DNA of 64,000 nt from assembly GCA_037414955.1 (NCBI GenBank), contig JBBEWH010000069.1, forward strand, positions 1-64,000. The letters run 5' to 3'. A program made the position numbers and the translations under genes. This document shows, piece by piece, positions 25,030-35,045 of this stretch (its first letter is position 1; every line of letters starts with the position of its first letter). The DNA comes from Phytohabitans sp037414955. GTDB lineage: Bacteria > Actinomycetota > Actinomycetes > Mycobacteriales > Micromonosporaceae. A model generated the notes under the pieces. The model saw nothing but the letters and a program-made list of their open reading frames with translations, had not been told where the DNA came from and did no database searches.

Positions 25030-25602
25030 ATGTCGAACGGCGTAGACCAGGGCCTGTTGACGACCCTGAAGCGCGTCGCCGCCACCCTGAAACAGGCGGA
25101 CGTGCCGTTCGCGCTCGGCGGCAGCTTCGCGGTGTATGCCCATGGTGGACACTCCGGCGACCACGACGTCGACTTCCTCATCAAGGCCGAAGACGTCGAC
25201 CGGGCACTGGAGGCGTTGGTACAGGCCGGCTTCACCGCCGAGCGACCGCCGGAGGACTGGCTCGTCAAGGTGTACGACGCCGCTGGCCGCATGGTGGATC
25301 TGATCCACCGTCCTATTGAGACGCCGGTGACCGACGAGACGTTCGCCGAGGCGGTGGTCCGCCCGGTCGACGCGATCCAGATGCCCTGCCTGTCCGCCAC
25401 CCAGCTGATGGTGCACAAGCTGCTCAGCTACTCGCAGCACTACTGCGACTTCGCGCGCGGCCTGCCGCTGGCCCGGTCGCTGCGCGAGCAGATCGACTGG
25501 GACCAGGTCCGCAAGGAGACCGCCGAGTCGCCGTACGCCGAGGCGTTCCTGGTGTTGCTGGACCGGCTCGGGGTGATGCCGCGGAGATCGGAGTTGCCGT
25601 GA
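25030..25602 (+). CDS. Nucleotidyltransferase-fold protein
   Basis: A 190-residue protein with the polymerase-beta-like nucleotidyltransferase signature GGSFAVYAHGGHSGDHDVDFLIKAEDVD (about residues 28-55), the Asp pair DHDVD being the metal site. It resembles MNT/aminoglycoside-type nucleotidyltransferases. It is the first gene of a three-gene operon, its stop overlapping the next start (GTGA). The partners are a BON-like protein and a phosphoesterase, which suggests handling of some nucleotidylated substrate, but no direct role is known. The ATG at 25030 follows GGGGGGA. Confidence 0.85.
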   Translation: MSNGVDQGLLTTLKRVAATLKQADVPFALGGSFAVYAHGGHSGDHDVDFLIKAEDVDRALEALVQAGFTAERPPEDWLVKVYDAAGRMVDLIHRPIETPVTDETFAEAVVRPVDAIQMPCLSATQLMVHKLLSYSQHYCDFARGLPLARSLREQIDWDQVRKETAESPYAEAFLVLLDRLGVMPRRSELP

Positions 25603-25844
25603 TTGACGAATATGTAGAGGCCGCTGTGCAGCGCCTGCTCACGGAGCACGGCGGGCTCGCCGAGCAAGGCATCAAGGTGATGCGCCGGGAACACACCCTG
25701 CTGCTCTGCGGCGAGGTGGAGAGCCGGCAGCGCCGCGACGAAATCCTGCGCCTCGTGACCGAGAACTTCCCGGACGTACCGCTGACCGCGGACATCGGCA
25801 TCATCCGGGCGCAGGCCCCGAGCGAGGCTGAGGAGCTGCCATGA
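25599..25844 (+). CDS. BON-domain-like small protein
   Basis: An 81-residue protein: two helices at the start (MIDEYVEAAVQRLLTEHGGLAEQGIKVMRREHTLLLCGEVESRQRRDEILRLVTENFP), then a strand LTADIGII. The alternating HTLLLCGEVES strand followed by RRDEILRLV is the pattern of BON domains, which in other proteins bind phospholipid or small ligands. No signal peptide. GTG start overlapping the nucleotidyltransferase stop, and its own stop overlaps the phosphoesterase start (ATGA), so all three are translationally coupled. Confidence 0.75.
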   Translation: MIDEYVEAAVQRLLTEHGGLAEQGIKVMRREHTLLLCGEVESRQRRDEILRLVTENFPDVPLTADIGIIRAQAPSEAEELP

Positions 25845-26551
25845 TCCGGGTTGCCGCCGTCGGCGACGTGCATATGGACGAAGACGTCGTCGGCCGCTTT
25901 CGACCCGCCCTGGACCGCCTGCCCGAGCAGGCCGACGTGTTGCTGCTCGCCGGCGACCTGACCCGCCACGGCACCGAGTCGGAGGCGCGCTGCGTGGCCA
26001 CCGAGTTCGGCGGGCTGGACGTGCCGGTGCTGGCCGTGCTGGGCAACCACGATCACCACTCCGACCAGGTGTCGCAGGTGGTCAAGGTGCTGGCCGACGC
26101 CGGCATCACCGTGCTGGAAGGCGAAGCCACGGTCGTCGACTGCCCGGGCGGGCGGCTCGGCGTGGCCGGGGCCAAGGGGTTCGGCGGCGGGTTCGCCGGC
26201 CGCTGCGCCAGCGAGTTCGGCGAGCCGGAGATGAAGGCGTTCGTGCGCACGACCAGCGCGTCCGCGGACCAACTCGGCACGGCCCTGCGCGAGTTGGACT
26301 GCGACCTGCGGGTGGCGCTCACCCACTACGCGCCGGTGCCGGACACGCTGGCCGGCGAGCCACCGGAGATCTACCCGTTCCTCGGGTCCTACCTGCTCGG
26401 CCAGGCCATCGACTCGGCGCCCACCGCGCTGGCCGTGCACGGGCACGCGCACGCCGGTTCGGAGCGCGGCACCACGCCGGGTGGGGTCCGGGTGCGTAAC
26501 GTCGCCCACCCGGTCATCAAGCAGGCCTACAGCGTCTTCCACGTCGGCTAA
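25841..26551 (+). CDS. Calcineurin-like metallophosphoesterase
   Basis: A 236-residue phosphoesterase with all five metal motifs: GDVHMD near the N-terminus, GDLT, GNHDHH, THYAP and HGHAHAG. This is the cytoplasmic YkuE/ICC-like size class without a leader or extra domain. Last gene of the nucleotidyltransferase/BON/phosphoesterase operon. The physical linkage suggests that the transferase and the phosphoesterase act on the same group in opposite directions. That is inference. Confidence 0.92.
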   Translation: MIRVAAVGDVHMDEDVVGRFRPALDRLPEQADVLLLAGDLTRHGTESEARCVATEFGGLDVPVLAVLGNHDHHSDQVSQVVKVLADAGITVLEGEATVVDCPGGRLGVAGAKGFGGGFAGRCASEFGEPEMKAFVRTTSASADQLGTALRELDCDLRVALTHYAPVPDTLAGEPPEIYPFLGSYLLGQAIDSAPTALAVHGHAHAGSERGTTPGGVRVRNVAHPVIKQAYSVFHVG

Positions 26552-26554
26552 CCC

Positions 26555-26610
26555 CTGATCCGGGGCGTCCTTCAGGTCGCGGTCAGGACGTGCGGGACGC
26601 CCCGATCGTG
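26555..26610. repeat. R1 palindrome, decayed
   Basis: CTGATCCGGGGCGTCCTTCAG ... GGGACGCCCCGATCG still pairs at its outer arms, where GGGGCG matches CGCCCC, but the centre has drifted. It begins four bases after the phosphoesterase stop. Confidence 0.75.
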
Positions 26611-26685
26611 GACGGAATGACCATGATCGCCTAAATCGCACAGTCTGTCCGGCGACGGTGCTGGTCAGGTGACTGAATCCTCTGC

Positions 26686-27549
26686 GTGGCAGAAATCCAT
26701 CACCTCGCACATGGGCCGCTGAACGCGCTGGTCGCGTACGTGATTTCGGTGCTCGGTTCGTTTCTCGGCCTGGTTTGCACGACCCGGGCGCGCCGCGCGC
26801 GGACGCGCGGCCGCCGCGCCCGCTGGCTCATCCTGGCCGCCGTCGCCATCGGCGGCGGCGCCATCTGGCTGATGCACTTCACCGCGATGCTGGGCTTCGA
26901 CGTACCCGTGAGCCCGGTGCGCTACGACCCGCTGCTGACCGCGGCCAGCCTCGGCATCTCGGTGCTCACCGTGAGCGGCGGCGTATTCATCGCCGGCGCC
27001 GGCGCACGCACCCACACCGGCCTGCGCATCGCTGGGGGCGGGCTGCTGACCGGCTGCGGCGTGCTGGTCATGCACTACACCGGCATGGCCGCCGTCCGGG
27101 TGGCGGGGCGCATCGAGTACGACACCGGCCTGGTCGCCGCGTCGGGCGTGATCGCCGTGGTGGCGGCCAGCGTGGCGCTCTGGTTCACGGTCACGATCCA
27201 GGGCCGCCGCGCCATCGTGACCGCGTCTCTCATCATGGGCGTCGCGGTGGTCGGCATGCACTACACGGGCATGGCCGCCATGCGGGTACGGCTGTGGCCA
27301 CTCGGCGAGGGGCAGGTGGTCGGCGTCGGCCCGTCCATGCTCATCGTGCCGATCACGCTGCTCACGGCGGCCGCGCTGGTGGTGGCCGCGATGAGCGCCC
27401 TCCAGGCGATGACCGACGAGGAGTTCAGCGACGCGCCGACCCGGCGCCTGCTACGCCCGCGGCACGCGGCCCCCGACCCGGGCGCGCGCACCCGCGACCT
27501 GAGGATGTTCACGCCGACCCCGTCCATGATCAAGGCGTCCCTCAAGTAG
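26686..27549 (+). CDS. MHYT-domain integral membrane sensor
   Basis: A 287-residue protein with about seven membrane helices and three MHYT-type motifs (MHFTAM, MHYTGM, MHYTGM), the copper- or gas-binding signature proposed for this domain. No GGDEF, EAL or kinase part is attached, so it is a stand-alone MHYT protein whose output partner is not visible. GTG start at 26686. A cytoplasmic basic tail follows the last helix. The final seven residues MIKASLK and the TAG stop are encoded by the R1 palindrome. Confidence 0.9.
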   Translation: MAEIHHLAHGPLNALVAYVISVLGSFLGLVCTTRARRARTRGRRARWLILAAVAIGGGAIWLMHFTAMLGFDVPVSPVRYDPLLTAASLGISVLTVSGGVFIAGAGARTHTGLRIAGGGLLTGCGVLVMHYTGMAAVRVAGRIEYDTGLVAASGVIAVVAASVALWFTVTIQGRRAIVTASLIMGVAVVGMHYTGMAAMRVRLWPLGEGQVVGVGPSMLIVPITLLTAAALVVAAMSALQAMTDEEFSDAPTRRLLRPRHAAPDPGARTRDLRMFTPTPSMIKASLK

Positions 27550-27580
27550 TGATAGCTACATGAGGGACGCCTTGATCACG
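27525..27580. repeat. R1 palindrome, full, translated in part
   Basis: CATGATCAAGGCGTCCCTCAAGTAG, loop TGATAG, then CTACATGAGGGACGCCTTGATCACG. It gives the MHYT protein its last residues and stop. It sits between converging genes. Confidence 0.92.
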
Positions 27581-27604
27581 GGGTGAGCGGGAGGGTGAGC
27601 GGCG

Positions 27605-27748
27605 CTAGCTGAAGACGCTGACGCCACCAGGGCCGACCAGCAGGCCGACGATGATGAGCACAATTCCCCACAGGATCTGCTGCCGGAACAGCGCGAGCAC
27701 GCCGGCAACCACGAGCACCACTGCGAGAATCCAAAGAATAAGATCCAT
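27605..27748 (-). CDS. GPGG-motif small transmembrane protein
   Basis: A 47-residue protein starting MDLILWILAVVLVVAGV and ending in GLLVGPGGVSVFS. Two hydrophobic stretches (residues 3-20 and 26-38) surround FRQQILWG. It ends in the GPGG motif that defines a family of tiny actinobacterial membrane proteins. No function is known. Codon use fits the genome. It lies between two R1 palindromes (27525-27580 and 27791-27853), which isolate it from both neighbours. Confidence 0.88.
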   Translation of the reverse strand: MDLILWILAVVLVVAGVLALFRQQILWGIVLIIVGLLVGPGGVSVFS

Positions 27749-27790
27749 GACTTCGGAAGTACCCCCGCGCTGAGCGCGGAAAACGCTCTT

Positions 27791-27853
27791 CTCAAGATCA
27801 AGGCGTCCCTGAAGTCGTTCTCACGACTTCAGGGACGCCTTGATCTTGGAGAG
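27791..27853. repeat. R1 palindrome, full, AAGATC/GATCTT variant
   Basis: TCTCAAGATCAAGGCGTCCC ... GGGACGCCTTGATCTTGGAGA with loop TTCTCA. Outer CATGATC is replaced by CAAGATC, and the other arm has changed to match. It separates the M23 gene from the GPGG gene. Confidence 0.92.
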
Positions 27854-27860
27854 GGGTGGG

Positions 27861-28625
27861 TCAGCAGCGGGGAACGCCGGGGATGAAGCCGTCGTACCCG
27901 GTGTTGACGTACGCGTCGGCGATGAACCGGCCGGTGCCGATGCGCTCCCAGATGTTGCTGGTGCCGTAGGTGCCGGTGACGCTGGTGCCGGTGGTCTGGC
28001 AGTAGATCGACACCGCGGCGCCATCGGCGACCGTGCCGACCGCGCCGTACCCCGTGCCCGGCCCGGCCCGGACGGTCAGCGCGGCGCCGGCGGTGTTCAC
28101 CGTGCCACCCGCGCAGGCGTTGTCACTGGTGTAGGTCTTGGTACCCCAGTAGAGCGCGAGCGCGCCGTTGAACCGGATCTGCAGGTCGGCACCGTCGAGC
28201 CGCTGCTCATAGTGCAGGTGCGGCCCGGTGGAGCCGCCGGTGGAGCCGACCCAGCCGAGCAGCGAGCCGTAGGTCACGGCCTGGCCGACGGACACGTTGA
28301 AGCCGGTGAGGTGCGCGTAGTAGGTCGTGTACCCGCCGCCGTGGTTGATCCGCACGTATCTGCCGTAGCTCTCGCTCCCGAGGTCGGTGACCCGGTCGAC
28401 GGTGCCGGGCGCGCTGGCGACCACCGGGTCACCCAGGTCGTTGGTGCGGTTGAAGTCGATCGCGTTCGCCGGGCTGTGGTTGGTGCGGGTCTGGCCGGAC
28501 CACGACTGCCCGCACGGGAACGGCACCTTGAAGGTGGGGGCCGCCTGGGCCGCACCGGGCGCGGCGAGCACCGCGGCGCCCGCGGCCGCGATGGCCGCCA
28601 GAAGCGGAAGCACGCGTCGGAACAT
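27861..28625 (-). CDS. Secreted M23 peptidase with C-terminal SH3-like domain
   Basis: A 254-residue exported protein. A signal peptide (residues 1-29, ending GAAQAA) precedes an M23/lysostaphin-like domain (about 30-165), with the zinc ligands expected in NHSPANAIDF and in PHLHYE, and a bacterial SH3-like domain (about 175-254: LTVRAGPGTGYGAVGTV ... WERIGTGRFIADAYVNT). It would cut peptide cross-bridges in the cell wall or serve as an extracellular lytic enzyme. The ATG at 28625 has AGGAGG upstream. It is divergent from the alpha-glucoside operon, and a LacI-type operator lies 76 bases upstream of its start, so sugar control of this hydrolase is possible. Confidence 0.92.
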   Translation of the reverse strand: MFRRVLPLLAAIAAAGAAVLAAPGAAQAAPTFKVPFPCGQSWSGQTRTNHSPANAIDFNRTNDLGDPVVASAPGTVDRVTDLGSESYGRYVRINHGGGYTTYYAHLTGFNVSVGQAVTYGSLLGWVGSTGGSTGPHLHYEQRLDGADLQIRFNGALALYWGTKTYTSDNACAGGTVNTAGAALTVRAGPGTGYGAVGTVADGAAVSIYCQTTGTSVTGTYGTSNIWERIGTGRFIADAYVNTGYDGFIPGVPRC

Positions 28626-28700
28626 CCAGCACCTCCTGTTGGGCGAAAATCTTCTATATTGATGGCCATCTTGACAGAAACCTTCACCCAACGGAAGGCA

Positions 28701-28714
28701 TGGGAACGCTCCCA
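28701..28714. promoter_or_regulatory. LacI-family operator candidate (upstream of M23 gene and sugar operon)
   Basis: TGGGAACGCTCCCA is a near-palindrome of the CelR/LacI type (ideal TGGGAGCGCTCCCA). It lies between the divergent M23 and sugar-binding-protein genes, nearer to the former. Confidence 0.6.
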
Positions 28715-28766
28715 AAGTTTCCGAATCGTTACGGCCGCTGGCCGCAAAGCCCTGGACTAAAGATCG

Positions 28767-28780
28767 TGCAAGCGCTTACA
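28767..28780. promoter_or_regulatory. LacI-family operator candidate for the alpha-glucoside operon
   Basis: TGCAAGCGCTTACA, with a perfect AAGCGCTT core, is the classical LacI/GalR-type half-site pair. It is 68 bases before the binding-protein start, and the operon encodes its own LacI regulator. Confidence 0.7.
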
Positions 28781-28848
28781 TGTGAGAACGACGTCCACTC
28801 GGTCGGACCGGTGCGCGGGCCGGCGCATCGGCAAGGAAGGAGGACGGC

Positions 28849-30186
28849 ATGGCGGTCTTTCCAAGACCACGCCACGCCCTCGTGATCGCCAGCGTCATCG
28901 GGTTGGCGATCAGTGCCACCGCATGTGGTGGCGACGACAACAGCGGAGGCAGCGGAGATTCAGACTGCGCCGCGTTCGACAAGTACGACGGCAACGACGG
29001 TAAGAAAGTCTCGATCTACGCGTCCATCAGGGACACCGAGGCCGACCTGCTCGAAGAGTCCTGGAAGCAGTTCGCGGACTGCACCGGTATCGATATCGAC
29101 TACGAGGGCAGCGGCGAGTTCGAGGCGCAGCTCCAGGTGCGCGTCGACGGCGGCAACGCCCCCGACATCGCGTTCATCCCGCAGCCCGGCCTGCTCAGCA
29201 CGTTCGCCAAGGCGGGCAAGCTGAAGGCCGCGCCCGCCGAGGCCAAGTCCCTCGCCGAGGCCAACTACCCGGCGGACTGGCTGAAGTACAGCACGGTCGA
29301 CGGCACGTTCTACGGCGCGCCGCTCGGCTCCAACGTGAAGTCCTTCGTGTGGTATTCGCCGAAGCAGTTCACGGACAAGGGCTACCAGGTGCCGAAGACC
29401 TGGGCCGAGCTCATCGCGCTCAGTGACAAGATCGCGGCGACCGGCGAGAAGCCCTGGTGCGCGGGCATCGAGTCCGGCGACGCCACCGGCTGGCCGGCCA
29501 CCGACTGGCTGGAAGACCTCATGCTCCGCACCGCGGGCCCCGAGGTCTACGACCAGTGGGTGACGCACCAGGTGCCGTTCAACAGCGCACCGGTCACCGC
29601 CGCGCTCAACCAGGCCGGTGAGATCCTCAAGAACCCGAAGTACGTCAACGGCGGCTTCGGCGACGTCAAGAGCATCTCGACCACCTCGTTCCAGGAGGCC
29701 GGCGAGCCGATCCTGGACGGCAAGTGCTCGCTGCACCGGCAGGCGTCGTTCTACGCCAACCAGTGGAAGGACGGCACCAAGGTAGCCGAGGACGGCGACG
29801 TCTTCGCGTTCTACTTCCCCGCCGTCGACGCGAGCAAGGGCGAGCCGGTGCTCGCCGCCGGCGAGTTCACCGTCGCGTTCGCCGACCGGCCCGAGGTGCA
29901 GGCCGTGCAGAACTACCTCGCCTCGCCCGAGTGGGCGAACGGGCGCGCGAAGCTCGGCAACTGGGTCTCCGGCAGCAAGGGCGTCGACCTGAACAACTAC
30001 CAGACGCCGATCGACAAGCTGTCCGCGGAGATCCTGCAGGACCAGTCCAAGGTGCTGCGTTTCGACGGTTCGGACCTGATGCCGTCGGCGGTCGGCGCGG
30101 GCACGCTGTGGCGCGCCATGGTCGACTGGATCAACGGCAAGGACACCGCCGCCACGCTCTCGACCGTCGAGAGTTCCTGGAAGTAA
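28849..30186 (+). CDS. ABC transporter sugar-binding lipoprotein (AglE-like)
   Basis: A 445-residue extracytoplasmic binding protein. A lipoprotein signal ends in SATAC with the lipidated Cys26, and the mature part is a family 1 solute-binding protein. By operon content (two permeases, LacI regulator, GH13 alpha-glucosidase) it should bring in an alpha-glucoside such as maltose, trehalose or isomalto-sugars. No ATP-binding subunit is encoded nearby, so a shared MsiK-type ATPase elsewhere is expected. AAGGAGGAC lies upstream of the ATG at 28849. A LacI operator is 68 bases before it, and a strong hairpin separates it from the permeases. Confidence 0.9.
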   Translation: MAVFPRPRHALVIASVIGLAISATACGGDDNSGGSGDSDCAAFDKYDGNDGKKVSIYASIRDTEADLLEESWKQFADCTGIDIDYEGSGEFEAQLQVRVDGGNAPDIAFIPQPGLLSTFAKAGKLKAAPAEAKSLAEANYPADWLKYSTVDGTFYGAPLGSNVKSFVWYSPKQFTDKGYQVPKTWAELIALSDKIAATGEKPWCAGIESGDATGWPATDWLEDLMLRTAGPEVYDQWVTHQVPFNSAPVTAALNQAGEILKNPKYVNGGFGDVKSISTTSFQEAGEPILDGKCSLHRQASFYANQWKDGTKVAEDGDVFAFYFPAVDASKGEPVLAAGEFTVAFADRPEVQAVQNYLASPEWANGRAKLGNWVSGSKGVDLNNYQTPIDKLSAEILQDQSKVLRFDGSDLMPSAVGAGTLWRAMVDWINGKDTAATLSTVESSWK

Positions 30187-30193
30187 ACGGCTT

Positions 30194-30238
30194 GACCGGT
30201 CCGGCCCGGGACGCAACAGGTTCTGGGCCGGACCGGTC
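30194..30238 (+). terminator. Intra-operon hairpin after the binding-protein gene
   Basis: Perfect 14-base arms GACCGGTCCGGCCC / GGGCCGGACCGGTC around 17 bases, directly between the binding-protein stop and the first permease. Such a stem usually stabilises or attenuates the message so that more binding protein than permease is made. Confidence 0.75.
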
Positions 30239-30256
30239 GATCTCTCGGGAGAGCGG

Positions 30257-31321
30257 ATGGAATTCGAGGACATAGCACCGAAGCTCACCATGCTGCTGTA
30301 CGGGCTGATCGGCTTCGTGGTGGTATTCGGTGGGCTCCTGCTGCTACTGGATGTGGTACCCAACGCGTTCGCCCGCCGGCGGGAGCGCCGCCTGGTGGCG
30401 GTCTCGGTGGGCGAGGGCGCCGTGGGCGAGGGACCGGCGCGCCGTCGCCCCGGCCGCAAGCGGGGCGAGTACGGCTACGCGCTCTTCTTCCTGTTCCCGG
30501 TGGTGGTCCTGCTGGCCATCGGCCTGATCGTGCCGGTGATCCGCACGACCCTGCTGTCGTTCATGAACGGCAACGGCACCGAGTGGGTGGGGCTGGAGAA
30601 CTACGGCTGGATGTTCACCAACGACGACGCGGTGAAAGTGCTGCTCAACAGCCTGCTGTGGGTGGTGCTGGTGCCGACGGTCGCCACCACGGTCGGCCTG
30701 CTCTACGCCGTCATGGTGGACCGGGCCCGCCTCGAGTCGGTGGCCAAGTCGCTGGTCTTCCTGCCGATGGCGATCTCGTTCGTCGGCGCGGGCATCATCT
30801 GGCGGTTCGTCTACGCGTACCGGTCCGAGGAGCAGGAGCAGATCGGCCTGCTCAACCAGATCGTGGTGTGGTTCGGCGGCACACCCAAGCAGTGGTTGCT
30901 GGAATCACCGCTCAACAACCTGCTGCTGATCGTCGTGATGGTCTGGATCCAGGCCGGCTTCGCGATGGTCATCCTCTCCGCGGCGATCAAGGCCATCCCG
31001 GCCGACATCGTCGAGGCGGCGCGGCTCGACGGCGTCACCGCCTGGCAGATGTTCTGGCGGGTCACGATGCCCAGCATCCGGCCGGCCCTGATCGTCGTCG
31101 TCGTGGCGATCACGCTCGCGACGATGAAACTCTTCGACATCGTGCGCACCATGACGAACGGCAACTACGACACCAACGTCATCGCGCTCGAGATGTACAA
31201 CCAGGCCTTCCGCTACCAGCAGACCGGGCAGGGCTCGGCGCTGGCCGTCTTCCTCTTCATCCTGGTGCTTCCCATCGTGATCTTCCAGATCCGCAACCTG
31301 CGGCAGCAGCGGGAGGGCTGA
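30257..31321 (+). CDS. ABC sugar transporter permease (AglF/MalF-like)
   Basis: A 354-residue permease with about seven membrane helices. The first helix near residue 15 is separated from the rest by a long basic loop (residues 40-75), as in MalF-type subunits. The EAA motif VEAARLDGVTAWQMFWRVTMPSIRP lies near residue 250. It forms the membrane channel with the next gene product. Start ATG at 30257 with GGAGAGCGG upstream. Second gene of the operon. Confidence 0.92.
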   Translation: MEFEDIAPKLTMLLYGLIGFVVVFGGLLLLLDVVPNAFARRRERRLVAVSVGEGAVGEGPARRRPGRKRGEYGYALFFLFPVVVLLAIGLIVPVIRTTLLSFMNGNGTEWVGLENYGWMFTNDDAVKVLLNSLLWVVLVPTVATTVGLLYAVMVDRARLESVAKSLVFLPMAISFVGAGIIWRFVYAYRSEEQEQIGLLNQIVVWFGGTPKQWLLESPLNNLLLIVVMVWIQAGFAMVILSAAIKAIPADIVEAARLDGVTAWQMFWRVTMPSIRPALIVVVVAITLATMKLFDIVRTMTNGNYDTNVIALEMYNQAFRYQQTGQGSALAVFLFILVLPIVIFQIRNLRQQREG

Positions 31322-31322
31322 C

Positions 31323-32288
31323 ATGTCAACCACCACCCCGATGCTGCCCGGCCTCGCCAACGCCGAGGCCCAGCCGAAAACCACCGCCGGCCGGGTGCGC
31401 AAACGCCTCAACCGGCCAGCCGCCACCATCATCTCGATCCTCATCGCGGTGCTCTGGACCGTCCCGACCTTCGGGCTGTTCATCTCGTCGTTCCGCCCCG
31501 AGGACGAGATCAAGTCCAACGGCTGGTGGACGTTCTTCAGCAACCCGCAGCTCACCCTGGAGAACTACAACGAGGTGCTGTTCGGCCGGTCCTCCTCGTC
31601 CGGGCAGCTCGCGAACTACTTCCTCAACTCGATCGTCATCACGATCCCGTCGGTGCTGTTCCCGGTGGCGTTCGCCGCGCTGGCGGCGTACGCGCTCTCG
31701 TGGATCAAGTTCCGCGGCCGGGACTGGATCTACATCGGCATCTTCGCGCTGCAGATCGTGCCGCTCCAGATGGCGCTGGTGCCGCTGCTGCGCTTCTTCT
31801 CCGACGGGATCACCCTCGCGGGCATCACGCTGATGCCGGCGTGGAACCTCGACGACGAGCAGAAGTTCGTGCAGGTGTGGTTCGCGCACACCTGCTTCGC
31901 CCTGCCGTTCGCGGTCTTCCTGCTGCACAACTTCGTCTCCCAGCTCCCCGGTGAACTGATGGAGGCGGCCCGGGTCGACGGCGCCAGCCACGCCAAGATC
32001 TTCCGCAGCATCGTGCTGCCGCTGATCACGCCGGCGCTCGCGTCGCTGACCATCTTCCAGTTCCTCTGGGTGTGGAACGACCTGCTCGTCGCGCTGATCT
32101 TCGCGGGCGGCGGCGACGAGACCGCACCGCTGACGGTACGGCTGGCGGAGCTGGCCGGCACCCGGGGCAGCGAGTGGCAACGGCTCACCTCCGGTGCCTT
32201 CGTCGCCATCGTCATCCCTCTGATCGTGTTCCTGTCCCTCCAGCGGTACTTCGTCCGCGGCCTGCTTACCGGCAGCGTCAAGGGCTAG
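31323..32288 (+). CDS. ABC sugar transporter permease (AglG/MalG-like)
   Basis: A 321-residue permease with six helices and the EAA loop LMEAARVDGASHAKIFRSIVLPLITPA near residue 215. A proline/glutamine-rich cytoplasmic N-terminus of about 35 residues precedes the first helix. It starts one base after the upstream permease stop, so the two are coupled. It pairs with that permease to form the channel. Confidence 0.92.
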   Translation: MSTTTPMLPGLANAEAQPKTTAGRVRKRLNRPAATIISILIAVLWTVPTFGLFISSFRPEDEIKSNGWWTFFSNPQLTLENYNEVLFGRSSSSGQLANYFLNSIVITIPSVLFPVAFAALAAYALSWIKFRGRDWIYIGIFALQIVPLQMALVPLLRFFSDGITLAGITLMPAWNLDDEQKFVQVWFAHTCFALPFAVFLLHNFVSQLPGELMEAARVDGASHAKIFRSIVLPLITPALASLTIFQFLWVWNDLLVALIFAGGGDETAPLTVRLAELAGTRGSEWQRLTSGAFVAIVIPLIVFLSLQRYFVRGLLTGSVKG

Positions 32289-32306
32289 TCACCGAGAGGG
32301 TGCGGC

Positions 32307-33326
32307 GTGGCGAGGATCGACGACGTCGCACGGCTGGCCGGCGTCTCGACGGCCACCGTGTCCCGAGCGCTGCGCGGCCTGCCAACGGTCTCCGAGGCCA
32401 CCCGGTCCCGGGTACTGGAGGCAGCCGCGCGGCTCGGGTACACCGCCTCGCCCAGCGCGTCCCGGCTGGCGGGCGGTAAGACCGGGTCGGTGGCGGTCGT
32501 CGTGCCGCGGATCACCCGGTGGTTCTTCGCCACCGTCGTGGAGGCCGCCGAGGACGCGCTGCACCGGGCCGGCTACGACCTGCTGCTCTACAACCTCGGC
32601 GGCAGCGAGCGGGAACGGCAGCGGCTGCTGCACACCGCGGCCCTGCCCAAGCGCGTCGATGCGGTGATGCTGGTCGCCACCCCGCTGCTCGCCGACGACT
32701 TCGCCTCGGTCACCGGCCTGGCCCTGCCCGGGGTCACGGTCAGCTCCGGCACCCGGGTGCCCGGCTGGCCCAGCATCCGCATCGACGACGTCGCCGCCGC
32801 GCGGGCGGCGACCGAACACCTCATCGGGCTCGGCCACCGCCGGATCGCGCACATCTCCGGCGACCCCTCCGACGAGCTGGCCTTCACCGCCCACCTCGAC
32901 CGCCGCCAGGGGTACCGGGAGGCTCTTCTCGGGGCGGGCCTGGACCCGGACCCGGAGCTCGACGTGGAGGTCGAGTTCACGGTCGCCGGCGGCAACCGGG
33001 CGATAGGCATGCTGCTGCGCCGCGGGCCGCTCCCCACCGCGATCTTCGCGGCCTGCGACGAGATCGCCATGGGCGCGATGGCCGCGCTGCGCCAGGCGGG
33101 GCTGCGGGTGCCGGCGGACGTCAGCGTGATCGGCATCGACGACCACGACCTGGCGGGCGCGGTCGGGCTCACCACGGTCGCGCAGCCAGCCGCCGAGCAG
33201 GGCCGGTTGGCGGCCGCCACCCTGTTGCGCCCCCTCGTCACCGACGGCCGTCTGGAGGACGAAACCGTGATCCTGCCAACACAGCTGATCGTCCGCGAAT
33301 CGACCGCCGCGCCTCGGGCAAACTAG
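32307..33326 (+). CDS. LacI family regulator of the alpha-glucoside operon
   Basis: A 339-residue LacI/GalR repressor. The helix-turn-helix IDDVARLAGVSTATVSRALRG lies at residues 4-24, the hinge helix near residues 45-58, and a periplasmic-binding-protein-like effector domain follows to residue 330. It is encoded inside the operon between the permeases and the glucosidase, so it probably represses its own operon, binding the candidate sites at 28701 and 28767. The likely effector is an alpha-glucoside or its product. GTG start. Confidence 0.93.
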   Translation: MARIDDVARLAGVSTATVSRALRGLPTVSEATRSRVLEAAARLGYTASPSASRLAGGKTGSVAVVVPRITRWFFATVVEAAEDALHRAGYDLLLYNLGGSERERQRLLHTAALPKRVDAVMLVATPLLADDFASVTGLALPGVTVSSGTRVPGWPSIRIDDVAAARAATEHLIGLGHRRIAHISGDPSDELAFTAHLDRRQGYREALLGAGLDPDPELDVEVEFTVAGGNRAIGMLLRRGPLPTAIFAACDEIAMGAMAALRQAGLRVPADVSVIGIDDHDLAGAVGLTTVAQPAAEQGRLAAATLLRPLVTDGRLEDETVILPTQLIVRESTAAPRAN

Positions 33327-33331
33327 ACCGC

Positions 33332-34933
<1,602 letters not shown>

Positions 34934-34960
34934 CCCGCCCCTGTTGGGCGTGATCTCGTC

Positions 34961-35045
34961 CCGCCGATCAAGGGCTTGGGCACGTGGTTTGATCTCTGAA
35001 CCGGGTGCGTACGCCCTTGATCGACGGCGATCTCCTTGATCGATG
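34961..35045. repeat. R2 repeat, copy B (inverted)
   Basis: About 85 bases that are the reverse complement of copy C at 35328-35410, sharing GATCAAGGGCTTGGGCACGT, GATCTC, CGCCCTTGATCG and a final TCCTTGATCGA. With copy C it forms the inverted ends of a 450-base unit filling the gap between the glucosidase and the ROK regulator. Confidence 0.88.

Noticed and set aside
32519..33331. Long N-terminal extension of the alpha-glucosidase
   Set aside because: It overlaps the LacI gene in another frame and lacks motifs; the GH13 family starts at the ATG at 33332.
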